A stretch of DNA of 64,000 bases from an uncultured Lutibacter sp. Its GTDB lineage: Bacteria; Bacteroidota; Bacteroidia; Flavobacteriales; Flavobacteriaceae. Location of the stretch: the NCBI RefSeq assembly GCF_947495725.1, contig NZ_CANLZZ010000003.1:176341-240340 (forward strand), given 5' to 3'. Below are positions 34,060-41,932 of the stretch, in pieces (within the stretch, counting starts at the first letter, position 1; every line of letters starts with the position of its first letter). The notes under the pieces are model-generated. The model ran no database searches and was not told the origin of the DNA. It saw only the letters and a list, made by a program, of their open reading frames with translations. Made by a program: the position numbers and the translations under genes.

Positions 34060-34344
34060 ATGTCTAACAAGGATAAACGAAAAACCGCCCCTAAAACTGG
34101 CATAGAAATTAAGCCAAAAACAGGAATAATTATTGAGCCTAAGACTGGAATTGCAATTGAACCCAAAACTGGAATTACTATAGAGCCAAAAACGGGAATT
34201 GCAATTGAACCTAAGACTGGAATAACTATAGAACCCAAAACCGGTATTACAATTGAACCTAAGACAGGAATAACTATAGAACCCAAAACCGGCATTACAA
34301 TTGAACCTAAGACGGGTAAAGTTATTAAACCAAAGGAAAAATAA
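34060..34344 (+). CDS. Octapeptide-repeat protein (PKTGIxIE)
   Basis: This 94-residue protein is almost entirely ten tandem copies of an 8-residue unit, P-K-T-G-I-x-I-E, after a basic start MSNKDKRKTA and before a short Lys-rich tail. Third codon positions vary between units (four different glycine and threonine codons) while the residues do not, so the protein sequence is under selection. The two ends are more basic than the middle. There is no signal peptide, lipobox or membrane helix. It is divergent from the TPR/caspase operon, 109 bases away, and ends in its own terminator. I do not recognise the family; a beta-solenoid, a fibre or a protease target are all possible. Confidence 0.8.
   Translation: MSNKDKRKTAPKTGIEIKPKTGIIIEPKTGIAIEPKTGITIEPKTGIAIEPKTGITIEPKTGITIEPKTGITIEPKTGITIEPKTGKVIKPKEK
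34090..34341 (+). repeat. 24-base tandem repeats within the octapeptide gene
   Basis: About ten and a half 24-base units encode PKTGIxIE; the later units alternate in a 48-base higher-order pattern (ATAACTATAGAACCCAAAAC against ACAATTGAACCTAAGAC). This suggests recent unit expansion by slippage or unequal exchange. Confidence 0.9.
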
Positions 34345-34370
34345 TTATTTTTAAACTTTAATTACTTATA

Positions 34371-34398
34371 AAAAACAGTTTGTTTCTAAACTGTTTTT
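34371..34398 (+). terminator. Terminator after the octapeptide-repeat gene
   Basis: AAAAACAGTTT (34371-34381) pairs with AAACTGTTTTT (34388-34398) around a 6-base loop. The T run forms part of the stem. Confidence 0.8.
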
Positions 34399-34604
34399 AA
34401 CTATATAGTGTACAAATTAATAAGTTAAGAAAACTTAAAAATTTGTACATATGTTCTACTATTATTTTAATCGCATTTTAAAAAGGGGAACTTCCACTTA
34501 TGGTTATGGCAACAATGTTATAGCAAAAATGTTCAGTTATTACTTTTTATAAATTTTAAAATTAAAGGTTGTTTGCAATCAAATTTCAAATTAATTAAAA
34601 AAAG

Positions 34605-36941
34605 TTATTTTGTTATTTCAAGTAATAAAACTCCATGAACATCAAGTTCAAATTCTGAATCTAATGGTTGTTCAGTAAGCATATTTGTGCATTTAACGCT
34701 ATCACCATTTCTCATAGCAACCTTTAGTTGAGCTTTATTTTTACCTAAATTAATAATTGTCATAATATAACCACCTTTGTTGTTTGATGCAATTCTCCAA
34801 TTACACCCTTTATTTTTTAAACCATTTGACTCTGATAAAACAACTTCCGGTAAATTATCTTTTATTAAATCTAAAGCAAACATTTTTAAATCGTTATAAT
34901 TTGTAGTGTTTAAAGTATGTAAATGCCCTTTACTTTTTACAAGTTTTTTAGAACGTTTTTGCCCATATTCGTTCATTGAAAGACTGTTATTATTATCAAC
35001 TATTACAGTTCCTCCGTTATTTAAATAGTTTTGTAATGTTTCAAATTCCGAATCGGTTACGTATTCTGTTTTGTAAACAAGTACGGCCTCCCAATTTTTA
35101 GCATCCTGCTTTTTAATAATTCTTTCTGTAGCATAACCAACCGGAAAGCCTTCAAAAAATAAGGATTCATACAAATCATATTGTTGCGTCATATGATGCT
35201 CTTTGTTAATTGCAGATGTTTCAGAATGAAATAATCTTAACGGTTTTCTTTGACGACGTAACGCCATAATTTCTTCTGAAAAGCTATTTAAATCCATCAT
35301 TACCTGAGTTAACTCGTTGGCTACTTGAGGCTGCATATTAACCGATGCAGCAAATGATTTTGCAAGCGCCACATCTTTAGAATAAACACTATTTTCAAAT
35401 CTAGCTTCAGGAGAACCATCTGGATCTCTTGCCCAAAACCAAGATAAACCAGCATCCATACCGTGTAATGTTGCTAACCAAAAGTTGTTTCTAACATATT
35501 CTGGAGAAGTATCTAGCTTTCGCCAAGCAACACTTGAAAGGAAATGAGTTTCGGAATTAACGTGTATTTTTTCAGGTGCAATTGATTCCATAAAATCATA
35601 TGAAACACAAAGTTCTTGCCAGTGATATGAGTAATATTTTTCCCAAAATTCAAACTTATCATATCGAATATCTCTTTCTCTTGTTTTTGCATCATCACCT
35701 ATCATAGTTGTTAGCTCAGTCAATGCTTCAATATCAATTCCGTGAGAGCGTTCATCATCAGAAAAAAAGTGTGGTTGCAATTTAATATGTGTGTCACCTT
35801 CAGGATTTGTTTTATGCAACTCTGTTTGCAAAAAAGTAAACCACTCTACTACTCTATCCATATTAAATCGGTCCCAATCGTATCTTAAAGGTGTTCCTTT
35901 TGTATGTTTTTCAAGAGGAAAAGTGAAAGTAACATCGTTAAAAGTGCTAAAGTTTGTATTCCAGTTTTTATTTAATTCAGTAATGTTATTTTTATATTTT
36001 TTTCTTAGCCAATTGTTAAATTTGTTTAAGGTATATGACGAGAGATCATTCATTTCTCCACGTTTAAATGCCCAATTACCTTTTTCGGAAAACCAATGTG
36101 GTTCATTTGCTAAAATGTAACCTAATTGTACAGATTTCCTTCCTTTTGTTATAGATCCTGTTTTCTGTAAAATGTCGCTCCAAACATCACGCATTAAGGG
36201 ATTATCAATATCAAAACCAATAAAAGTACATATTCCTTTAGTAACCTCAGGCTCTTGTTTTTTAACCCATTTAGGGACATTTGTATTCCAAAGTAAGCTA
36301 TAACCAACCTTTTTGTCTGGATGATTCTTAATTTTATCTAATGTCCAGGGTACAAATGTGCGATCTTCATTTAACAATTGAGGCGTAAATCCACCAATAT
36401 GATCAATATTTCCTAAATGATCGTTATAAATTCTACTATCTGAAGTTGGGTTTCCCATTGATTTTGAAAAGTAATCATATAAAAACACAGGTTTTCCATT
36501 ACTTGTAAACTGATCATTTTCAAGTTTTATATTTTCCCAATCTACTTTTGATACAGGTCTCCTTACTATGGTACCATTCATAACTAAAGTCAAATCATTT
36601 ATTCCTTTATCTAAAATTTCAATAACTTTTTGTCGCTCAAAAATAGGAAGGTTCTTAGCCATTGCTGCCTTATCACCTTTTAAAGGTTTAAATTTTTCTA
36701 ACGAATTTTGAATAAAAGGAATGTTATTTTCATCCCATTTAGCAATTTTTAAAAACTCTTTTGAAAACCATACAACTGTTATTTCTCTAGTTACATCAAA
36801 ACCTTTTTTTTGAGCTTTAGACATTAAATTTTCTAACTCTGTAATTTTTTTCTTAGCTGTTTTATTTAAATCTTGAGCATTAACAGAAAAGTTCTGAATA
36901 AGTAATAATAGTAAAAACGCTAGTGTGCAATATTTCTTCAT
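34605..36941 (-). CDS. Secreted GH42-like glycoside hydrolase (beta-galactosidase type)
   Basis: Starting at ATG 36941 this is a 778-residue secreted protein with a clear signal peptide (MKKYCTLAFLL... ending VNAQ). A longer frame reaches 37004 but would bury the signal. The catalytic clan-A TIM barrel shows an acid/base candidate E280 in LGYILANEPHW and a nucleophile candidate E464 in HVNSETHFL. A C-terminal Rossmann-type domain of the beta-galactosidase trimerisation kind follows (YDLYESLFFEGFPVGYATER, YLNNGGTVIVDNN), then a beta domain. It looks like GH42 or a nearby agarase-type family. No SusC/SusD pair or other glycosidase lies nearby. Confidence 0.82.
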   Translation of the reverse strand: MKKYCTLAFLLLLLIQNFSVNAQDLNKTAKKKITELENLMSKAQKKGFDVTREITVVWFSKEFLKIAKWDENNIPFIQNSLEKFKPLKGDKAAMAKNLPIFERQKVIEILDKGINDLTLVMNGTIVRRPVSKVDWENIKLENDQFTSNGKPVFLYDYFSKSMGNPTSDSRIYNDHLGNIDHIGGFTPQLLNEDRTFVPWTLDKIKNHPDKKVGYSLLWNTNVPKWVKKQEPEVTKGICTFIGFDIDNPLMRDVWSDILQKTGSITKGRKSVQLGYILANEPHWFSEKGNWAFKRGEMNDLSSYTLNKFNNWLRKKYKNNITELNKNWNTNFSTFNDVTFTFPLEKHTKGTPLRYDWDRFNMDRVVEWFTFLQTELHKTNPEGDTHIKLQPHFFSDDERSHGIDIEALTELTTMIGDDAKTRERDIRYDKFEFWEKYYSYHWQELCVSYDFMESIAPEKIHVNSETHFLSSVAWRKLDTSPEYVRNNFWLATLHGMDAGLSWFWARDPDGSPEARFENSVYSKDVALAKSFAASVNMQPQVANELTQVMMDLNSFSEEIMALRRQRKPLRLFHSETSAINKEHHMTQQYDLYESLFFEGFPVGYATERIIKKQDAKNWEAVLVYKTEYVTDSEFETLQNYLNNGGTVIVDNNNSLSMNEYGQKRSKKLVKSKGHLHTLNTTNYNDLKMFALDLIKDNLPEVVLSESNGLKNKGCNWRIASNNKGGYIMTIINLGKNKAQLKVAMRNGDSVKCTNMLTEQPLDSEFELDVHGVLLLEITK

Positions 36942-37129
36942 TATTTTAATTATAAAAATTAGCTTTTTTATTAGCCAGTTTTCTTCTTTTTTAATTAGTA
37001 TCAAATATATAAACTTTAAGTTTTTTAATTCGGTTTCAACATTAATATATATAAAATATTTCTAGCTTTCATTTTTATTAATTTTTAAAAAGTATTATTG
37101 AAATTTAGCAGTATTGATTAGTTTATTTA

Positions 37130-37143
37130 ATGACTTTAATCAA
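37130..37143. promoter_or_regulatory. Crp/FNR-like palindrome ATGACTTTAATCAA
   Basis: TGA-N6-TCA at 37131-37142, four helical turns upstream of the second site. Close to the reverse of the site before the histidine kinase (ATGACTTAAATCAT). Confidence 0.45.
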
Positions 37144-37171
37144 TTATTCGAACCTATAAATAACAACATAT

Positions 37172-37185
37172 ATGACCATAATCAT
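37172..37185. promoter_or_regulatory. Crp/FNR-like palindrome ATGACCATAATCAT
   Basis: TGA-N6-TCA at 37173-37184 with A/T flanks, differing by one base from the site at 9642. The centre is 29.5 bases upstream of the -7 box at 37208, near -43 of the likely start, a usual position for Crp-family activators. Confidence 0.6.
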
Positions 37186-37207
37186 TTAAATGCTTTAGTT
37201 GTATTTA

Positions 37208-37215
37208 TAACTTTG
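37208..37215 (+). promoter_or_regulatory. -7 element TAACTTTG of the universal stress gene
   Basis: TAACTTTG fits TAnnTTTG and ends 27 bases before the ATG at 37243. No TTG box at proper spacing; activation through the upstream palindrome is likely. Confidence 0.6.
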
Positions 37216-37242
37216 AAGTAGAATTCAAATAAATATAGTACT

Positions 37243-38118
37243 ATGAAAAAAATGCTATTTGCCATCGATTATTCTAAAAATTCTACTACCGCACTCAAAT
37301 ACGCATATTCAATAAATAAAAAAATGAATACCCATCTTGTTGTTGTTCATGTTTTTGGCTATCCAACAGCATTAGGTACCGATAGTCACGACCATTTTCC
37401 TAACCTTGACAAAGACACATTTAAACAACAATATTCAAAACTTAAAGCTTTTTGCTATAATCAATTAGGAGAAGATTTAAATAAAATGAATATAAGTTTA
37501 GATGTTATTGAAAATTTATCAGTAGTTAATGGAATTGTAAATAAAGCTGATCAAATGAAAGCTTTTATGATTGTATTAGGAATGAAAGGTCAAAGCGCAA
37601 TAAAAGATTTACTAATAGGAAATACAACAAGAAATTTAATTGATAAAGCTAATTGTTTGGTTTTAGCAATTCCAGAACGCGCTTACTTTAATGAAATTAA
37701 AACCATTGTTTATGCATCTGATTTTGAAGCGGATAAAGACATAGAAGTTATTAAAAAAATAACTGGTTTTGCAAACGCTTTTGATGCTAAAATAGAAGTA
37801 GTAAATATAGCCGACAAAAAAGAATTTGATTCTGAAATAAAAATGGAATTGTTTAAAAATAAGCTAAAGGAAAAGATTAACTATAAAAACATAGGTTTTA
37901 ATATACTCCATTCTAAAAATATATTTGAAACACTTAGGGTATATTTAGGTGATGTTAATGCAGATGTTGTTGTGATGCTTGAAAGAGAAGATAAAGGACT
38001 TTTTAAAAGTTTATTCCATAAAGATTTAGTAAAAAAAATGGAAATTTATGGCAATATTCCTATGATTAGTTTTAATGAAAATAATTTTGGTTTATTCCAT
38101 TTTTTAAAAATTAGTTAA
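37243..38118 (+). CDS. Tandem UspA-domain universal stress protein
   Basis: This 291-residue cytoplasmic protein has two UspA folds. The first (about 1-145) begins KKMLFAIDYSKNSTTALKYA and ends with the nucleotide-loop signature GMKGQSAIKDLLIGNTTRNL (G-x2-G-x9-G-S/T type); the second (about 150-280) begins KTIVYASDFEADKDIEVIKK and is weaker at the loop (EREDKGLFKSLFHKD). Such proteins respond to starvation, oxygen limitation or other stress. Two Crp-like palindromes precede it. A small membrane gene follows after 12 bases. Confidence 0.9.
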   Translation: MKKMLFAIDYSKNSTTALKYAYSINKKMNTHLVVVHVFGYPTALGTDSHDHFPNLDKDTFKQQYSKLKAFCYNQLGEDLNKMNISLDVIENLSVVNGIVNKADQMKAFMIVLGMKGQSAIKDLLIGNTTRNLIDKANCLVLAIPERAYFNEIKTIVYASDFEADKDIEVIKKITGFANAFDAKIEVVNIADKKEFDSEIKMELFKNKLKEKINYKNIGFNILHSKNIFETLRVYLGDVNADVVVMLEREDKGLFKSLFHKDLVKKMEIYGNIPMISFNENNFGLFHFLKIS

Positions 38119-38130
38119 AAAATAATTAAA

Positions 38131-38424
38131 ATGGCTAGAAGAATATATCAACTGTTATTAGGGCTCTCAGTAATAATGGGAATTGTACTTTTTATGGTTA
38201 AGGAATCACATTCAAAAGTATTTTTAATTGTTTTTGCTAGTTTAATTTTTTTATTATTTAATACAGGAATTCACGGTCTTATAGCGCATTCAATAAAACC
38301 AAAATATAAAGGAACACTTATTGCTTATCCTATAATAATGGGCGTAATTTGGACTATTTTATTCTTCCTGTTTGTGTTTTTATTCTTACCAACTATTTGT
38401 CCTGATTTTCACTTATATAGTTAA
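38131..38424 (+). CDS. Small hydrophobic membrane protein
   Basis: This 97-residue protein has three hydrophobic segments (about 5-22, 30-50, 65-90) separated by short polar turns (KESHSK; HSIKPKYKG). I do not recognise the family. It lies 12 bases after the universal stress gene and should share its promoter and Crp-like control, so a role in the same stress response is the best guess. Confidence 0.65.
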   Translation: MARRIYQLLLGLSVIMGIVLFMVKESHSKVFLIVFASLIFLLFNTGIHGLIAHSIKPKYKGTLIAYPIIMGVIWTILFFLFVFLFLPTICPDFHLYS

Positions 38425-38450
38425 TATAATAAAACAATAACATTAAAGCA

Positions 38451-39155
38451 TTAAAATTGCAATGGAATAAATATTCCTAATCCAGCTCTTAAACCTGTCC
38501 ATCCGTTTTTAACTGCGTCTCCAGAATTGTCTTGTAAATAAAACTCTTGATCTTCTTTTAATAAATATTTTCCTCCTAAAACTATATCAAAACCTAAAGA
38601 AGCTCTAAGTTTAAAAAAACCAACTGGATATTCATAAATTACTCTTACTCCTCCACCTAAATCAACTGAATTAAATCCAATTGAATCTGTTTCACTTTGA
38701 TCAGCAATACTTGTGTAGCTTTCAATATCTAATTTAGAAAGAATAAAAAAACTACGAAAACCAACATTAAATTCACCTTTATTTTGAGAAATAGGAATTA
38801 AATTTAACAAGTATTCACCACCAAAAGTAATGCCTTCAATCGCTTCTGTAATCCTAATTACTCCAGAATAATCTGAATAAGAAACTTTCCCTCCAGTTGA
38901 AGTATAACTCGCAAAAAATGATGCATTTAGTTCGCTAACTTTATAACCAATGGTAAAACCTATATTACTAGGGAATTCATCATTTTTAATTAACTGAACA
39001 TCAACAATATCCGCTCTAAATTCTTCTTGAAACGATTTTAATTTTTTATGTGAAAAAGTATTATAATTGGCATCAATATAAAAACCGTTTTCTTGTGCTT
39101 TTATGCAAATACTTGATAAAAGCGTTACTAAAAAAAGTATAATTAGTTTTTTCAT
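38451..39155 (-). CDS. Outer-membrane beta-barrel protein
   Basis: This 234-residue protein has a signal peptide (ending CIKAQ at about residue 20) and a run of alternating amphipathic strands closing with an aromatic terminus (AGLGIFIPLQF), typical of a small porin-like barrel assembled by the BAM system. Likely 8-10 strands. The start overlaps the stop of the preceding lipoprotein gene by one base, so both are co-translated. Function unknown. Confidence 0.78.
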   Translation of the reverse strand: MKKLIILFLVTLLSSICIKAQENGFYIDANYNTFSHKKLKSFQEEFRADIVDVQLIKNDEFPSNIGFTIGYKVSELNASFFASYTSTGGKVSYSDYSGVIRITEAIEGITFGGEYLLNLIPISQNKGEFNVGFRSFFILSKLDIESYTSIADQSETDSIGFNSVDLGGGVRVIYEYPVGFFKLRASLGFDIVLGGKYLLKEDQEFYLQDNSGDAVKNGWTGLRAGLGIFIPLQF

Positions 39156-41002
39156 TATTGGTTAATGTAAGTATCAAGGTATAAGCCCCAAGAATAGATT
39201 AGTTTATTGTTTAAATATCTAAAGTAAACTCCTACATAGTGACTATCGTAAATTTGAAGTCTCTTTAATGCTCCTGTATTTAAATTATAAATATTTGCAA
39301 AAGATTTATGTCCTCCAAATGAATCTGTGTGTAATTGACCAAAAAATACTTTTCCCGAAGTTTGGTCGTATTGTATGTCGTTTACATCAAAAATTTCGTT
39401 TAAAACTGTTTTATTTTGAGTATTAAAATTATAAATAACAGGATTTGAATTAACGTTGCTATAAATGCATTTGTTTTGATCTAAAAGAAAACCAATTGTA
39501 TGAATTGAACTTCCAGTATCTGTTGAAGTAACTAAAACTACATTATTGTTTTCTATTTTATAAATAGCATCTTGGTTATAAAAGTACTTTCCATCATCAG
39601 AAACTTTAAAATAATAATTAATATTACCACTGTAAATCAATGTTTTGTTTTCTGCGTTATAAATATTAAAATATCCCGAACCACTAAAATCGGCTATATA
39701 CATAAAACCATTTCTATAATGTGGTCTTGTTGAGTATCCATTAAAATTATAATCTTCAATATTCCAAGTTTTTAAAATAGATAAATCTGAAGCATTAATT
39801 TTATAAGATTTTTCTTCAGTATCCACAATTAAACTATTTGAAACAGGATCAATTATTAAATTTCGATAAGTTGATGCTACCACATTATCTAACCGCATTT
39901 TTGAAAGCACTGATAAATTGATTGGGTCTAATTGATATAGGTATAATTCCTGAATAGCTTCATAATAGTCCTCGCCTACTGTTTTTAATGCGAAATATGA
40001 ATTTGTTTTAGAACTATAAACATATTCATTTGCTAAAATGGTACTAAAAGACTTTCCAAACTCTTTTGTTGCCGTAATAGAACCAACCTGCTGTTCGCCT
40101 CTATACATATATAAATAATGATGTATATTCTCGCCAAATATAGGAGATTTATCAAAAATTAATTCACCTCCTTTGGAATCTAATATTTCATCAGAGTATC
40201 CATAATTGCTATACTTGTAATAATCAAAATTCCCATACAATGCATGTGAACTCCATCTCATTACATGTTGATTTTCATTGAGTATTTCTGTTTCTATAGA
40301 AACTTTAGGTATTTCAATAGCCACTTTATTACTAATTGATGATGTATAGTAATTCTTTAACATTATAGAATACTTTAAAGAATTTGTAACACTTAATTTA
40401 TCGTTATAAATTCCTGAATACAACTCATCATTTGTTAACAGTATTTGATCAATATGTTGATTATTCTCGTTCTCAATAATTAAATAGGCTTCATTAAAAT
40501 CTGAATGCTTCAAAATATCCCAACTAATAAAAAGTGTTCCATTTAAAATTTCCACATCTAACATATTTGGAGCATCACCAATAGATTTATCTACCAAAAA
40601 AGTATATTCTTGTGTAATTACATAAGCCTCCAAATTAGCAACATCAGCTAAACTCCCCGTTCCTGATGAGAAATAATATTCAACCTTAAGCTTATGTGTA
40701 CTTTCTTCTAAATTATTCACATCTATGTAAAATGTTCCATTTTCATAAGAATCGCTCAGAATCAATTTATTATCAATGCTTATATCAATTTTATATAAAC
40801 GATGTTTATTTGCTCCATTATATAAATAGTTAACATTAACAGGCTGAGTTAATGTCATATTATTTTCAAAGAAACTAAGTGTTAATGAAGCAGTTGGTTG
40901 TGTAATTTCAATCTCCTTGTAATAATCTTCAGAAAAATCAAATGTGCAGCTACTTAACACTATTATAAAGAAAAGAGCTCTTAAAAAAGTTTTTTTTAGC
41001 AT
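39155..41002 (-). CDS. Large surface lipoprotein with beta-propeller-like repeats
   Basis: From ATG 41002 this is a 615-residue lipoprotein (MLKKTFLRALFFIIVLSSC, Cys19). A longer frame to 41047 is rejected because a -7 box lies inside it. The N-terminal third looks like two Ig or fibronectin-type beta domains (ITQPTASLTLSFFENN ...), and the rest carries irregular propeller-like strands with YSSKTNSYFALKT, LIIDPVSNSLIVDT and YFNIYNAENKTLIYSG. No catalytic motif is seen. Co-transcribed with the barrel gene behind it, so a barrel and lipoprotein surface pair is plausible. Confidence 0.72.
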   Translation of the reverse strand: MLKKTFLRALFFIIVLSSCTFDFSEDYYKEIEITQPTASLTLSFFENNMTLTQPVNVNYLYNGANKHRLYKIDISIDNKLILSDSYENGTFYIDVNNLEESTHKLKVEYYFSSGTGSLADVANLEAYVITQEYTFLVDKSIGDAPNMLDVEILNGTLFISWDILKHSDFNEAYLIIENENNQHIDQILLTNDELYSGIYNDKLSVTNSLKYSIMLKNYYTSSISNKVAIEIPKVSIETEILNENQHVMRWSSHALYGNFDYYKYSNYGYSDEILDSKGGELIFDKSPIFGENIHHYLYMYRGEQQVGSITATKEFGKSFSTILANEYVYSSKTNSYFALKTVGEDYYEAIQELYLYQLDPINLSVLSKMRLDNVVASTYRNLIIDPVSNSLIVDTEEKSYKINASDLSILKTWNIEDYNFNGYSTRPHYRNGFMYIADFSGSGYFNIYNAENKTLIYSGNINYYFKVSDDGKYFYNQDAIYKIENNNVVLVTSTDTGSSIHTIGFLLDQNKCIYSNVNSNPVIYNFNTQNKTVLNEIFDVNDIQYDQTSGKVFFGQLHTDSFGGHKSFANIYNLNTGALKRLQIYDSHYVGVYFRYLNNKLIYSWGLYLDTYINQ

Positions 41003-41016
41003 AACAAAATAAAAAA

Positions 41017-41024
41017 CAAATATA
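41017..41024 (-). promoter_or_regulatory. -7 element TATATTTG of the lipoprotein/barrel operon
   Basis: TATATTTG on the minus strand ends 14 bases before the ATG at 41002 and decides between the two possible starts. No good TTG box was found. Confidence 0.5.
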
Positions 41025-41222
41025 GTATTACTTCTATTAGTTAACACTAAAAAAACTAGTTTTTAAAATTTATTTAAGGCACAAAAAAATTGTTATGGTT
41101 GGGTATATTAAATTGAATAGTTTTATTTTTAATAGTTTTGTTTTACTTAAGTCTTCACAAAAAATTAACACTTTTTCATATAAAATTTGTGCTCAAATAA
41201 GCTTAATTAATAGTATTACTAT

Positions 41223-41230
41223 TATATTTG
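41223..41230 (+). promoter_or_regulatory. -7 element TATATTTG of the TetR-ABC operon
   Basis: TATATTTG ends 18 bases before the ATG at 41249. The longest open frame would begin with TTG at 41228 inside this box, so that start is not credible. Confidence 0.55.
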
Positions 41231-41248
41231 CATTTAAAATATTTAATT

Positions 41249-41932
41249 ATGAAATCATTACTATCTAATATTAAAATAGAAGTTCCAAAAGGGCTTTATT
41301 TAAAAGACCCAGAATCGTCTTTATTAGGAAAAAATATTATAGAACACAGTATTATTTTTATTGAAAAAAATGGTTTTGAAAATTTCAATTTTAAAAAACT
41401 AGGAAAAATTATAGAATCTAATGAAAGTTCAATATATAGATATTTCGAAAGCAAACATAAACTGTTAGTTTATTTAACCTCCTGGTATTGGAGTTGGATT
41501 GAATATCAACTAGTTTTTGAAACTTATAATTTAAACATTAAAGAAGACAAACTAAAAAAAGCAATTGAAATTGTAACAAAAACTACAAAAAAAGATAGCA
41601 ATTATAATCATATAAATGAAGTACTTTTAAACCATATTGTTATTAATGAAAATTCGAAATCATATTTAACTAAAAATGTAGATTTAGAAAACAAAGAAGG
41701 CTCTTTTACGTCGTTTAAAAGAGTTGTACAACGTTTATCAGAAATAATTTATGAATATAATAAAACTTATAAATACAATTTAAGTTTAGCCAGCACTATA
41801 ATTGAAGGCGCATTGCATCAACACTTTTTAAAAGCACATTTTAAATCAATTACAAATTGCAATGTAATAAATACACCAACTACTTTTTTTACAGATTTAG
41901 CACTAAAAACATTATCAAAAAATGAACAGTAA
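41249..41932 (+). CDS. TetR family regulator of the export operon
   Basis: From ATG 41249 this is a 227-residue protein. The N-terminal helix-turn-helix is visible as SIIFIEKNGFENFNFKKLGK followed by ESNESSIYRYFESKHKLLVY, the TetR pattern. The C-terminal ligand domain is long and helical. It overlaps the ABC gene by 11 bases and heads the ABC-HlyD-TolC operon, so it is very likely the local repressor. Ligand unknown. Confidence 0.85.
   Translation: MKSLLSNIKIEVPKGLYLKDPESSLLGKNIIEHSIIFIEKNGFENFNFKKLGKIIESNESSIYRYFESKHKLLVYLTSWYWSWIEYQLVFETYNLNIKEDKLKKAIEIVTKTTKKDSNYNHINEVLLNHIVINENSKSYLTKNVDLENKEGSFTSFKRVVQRLSEIIYEYNKTYKYNLSLASTIIEGALHQHFLKAHFKSITNCNVINTPTTFFTDLALKTLSKNEQ

Larger units (their letters stand above)
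36942..37242. other. 301-base regulatory region before the universal stress gene
   Basis: Divergent from the glycosidase gene. It contains two Crp/FNR-like palindromes 42 bases apart and a TAACTTTG -7 box serving the universal stress gene. I saw no matched promoter for the glycosidase. Confidence 0.6.

Noticed and set aside
34053..34295. Antisense open frame with repeated PVLGSIVI units
   Set aside because: It is the mirror of the PKTGIxIE coding repeat; the synonymous drift favours the plus strand and the antisense chain has no start signal.
34090..34341. Possible CRISPR array
   Set aside because: The 24-base units are directly joined without unique spacers and encode a protein; no cas genes are present.
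41228..41248. Upstream TTG start for the TetR gene
   Set aside because: This stretch overlaps the TATATTTG -7 box, so transcription would begin after it; ATG 41249 is used.
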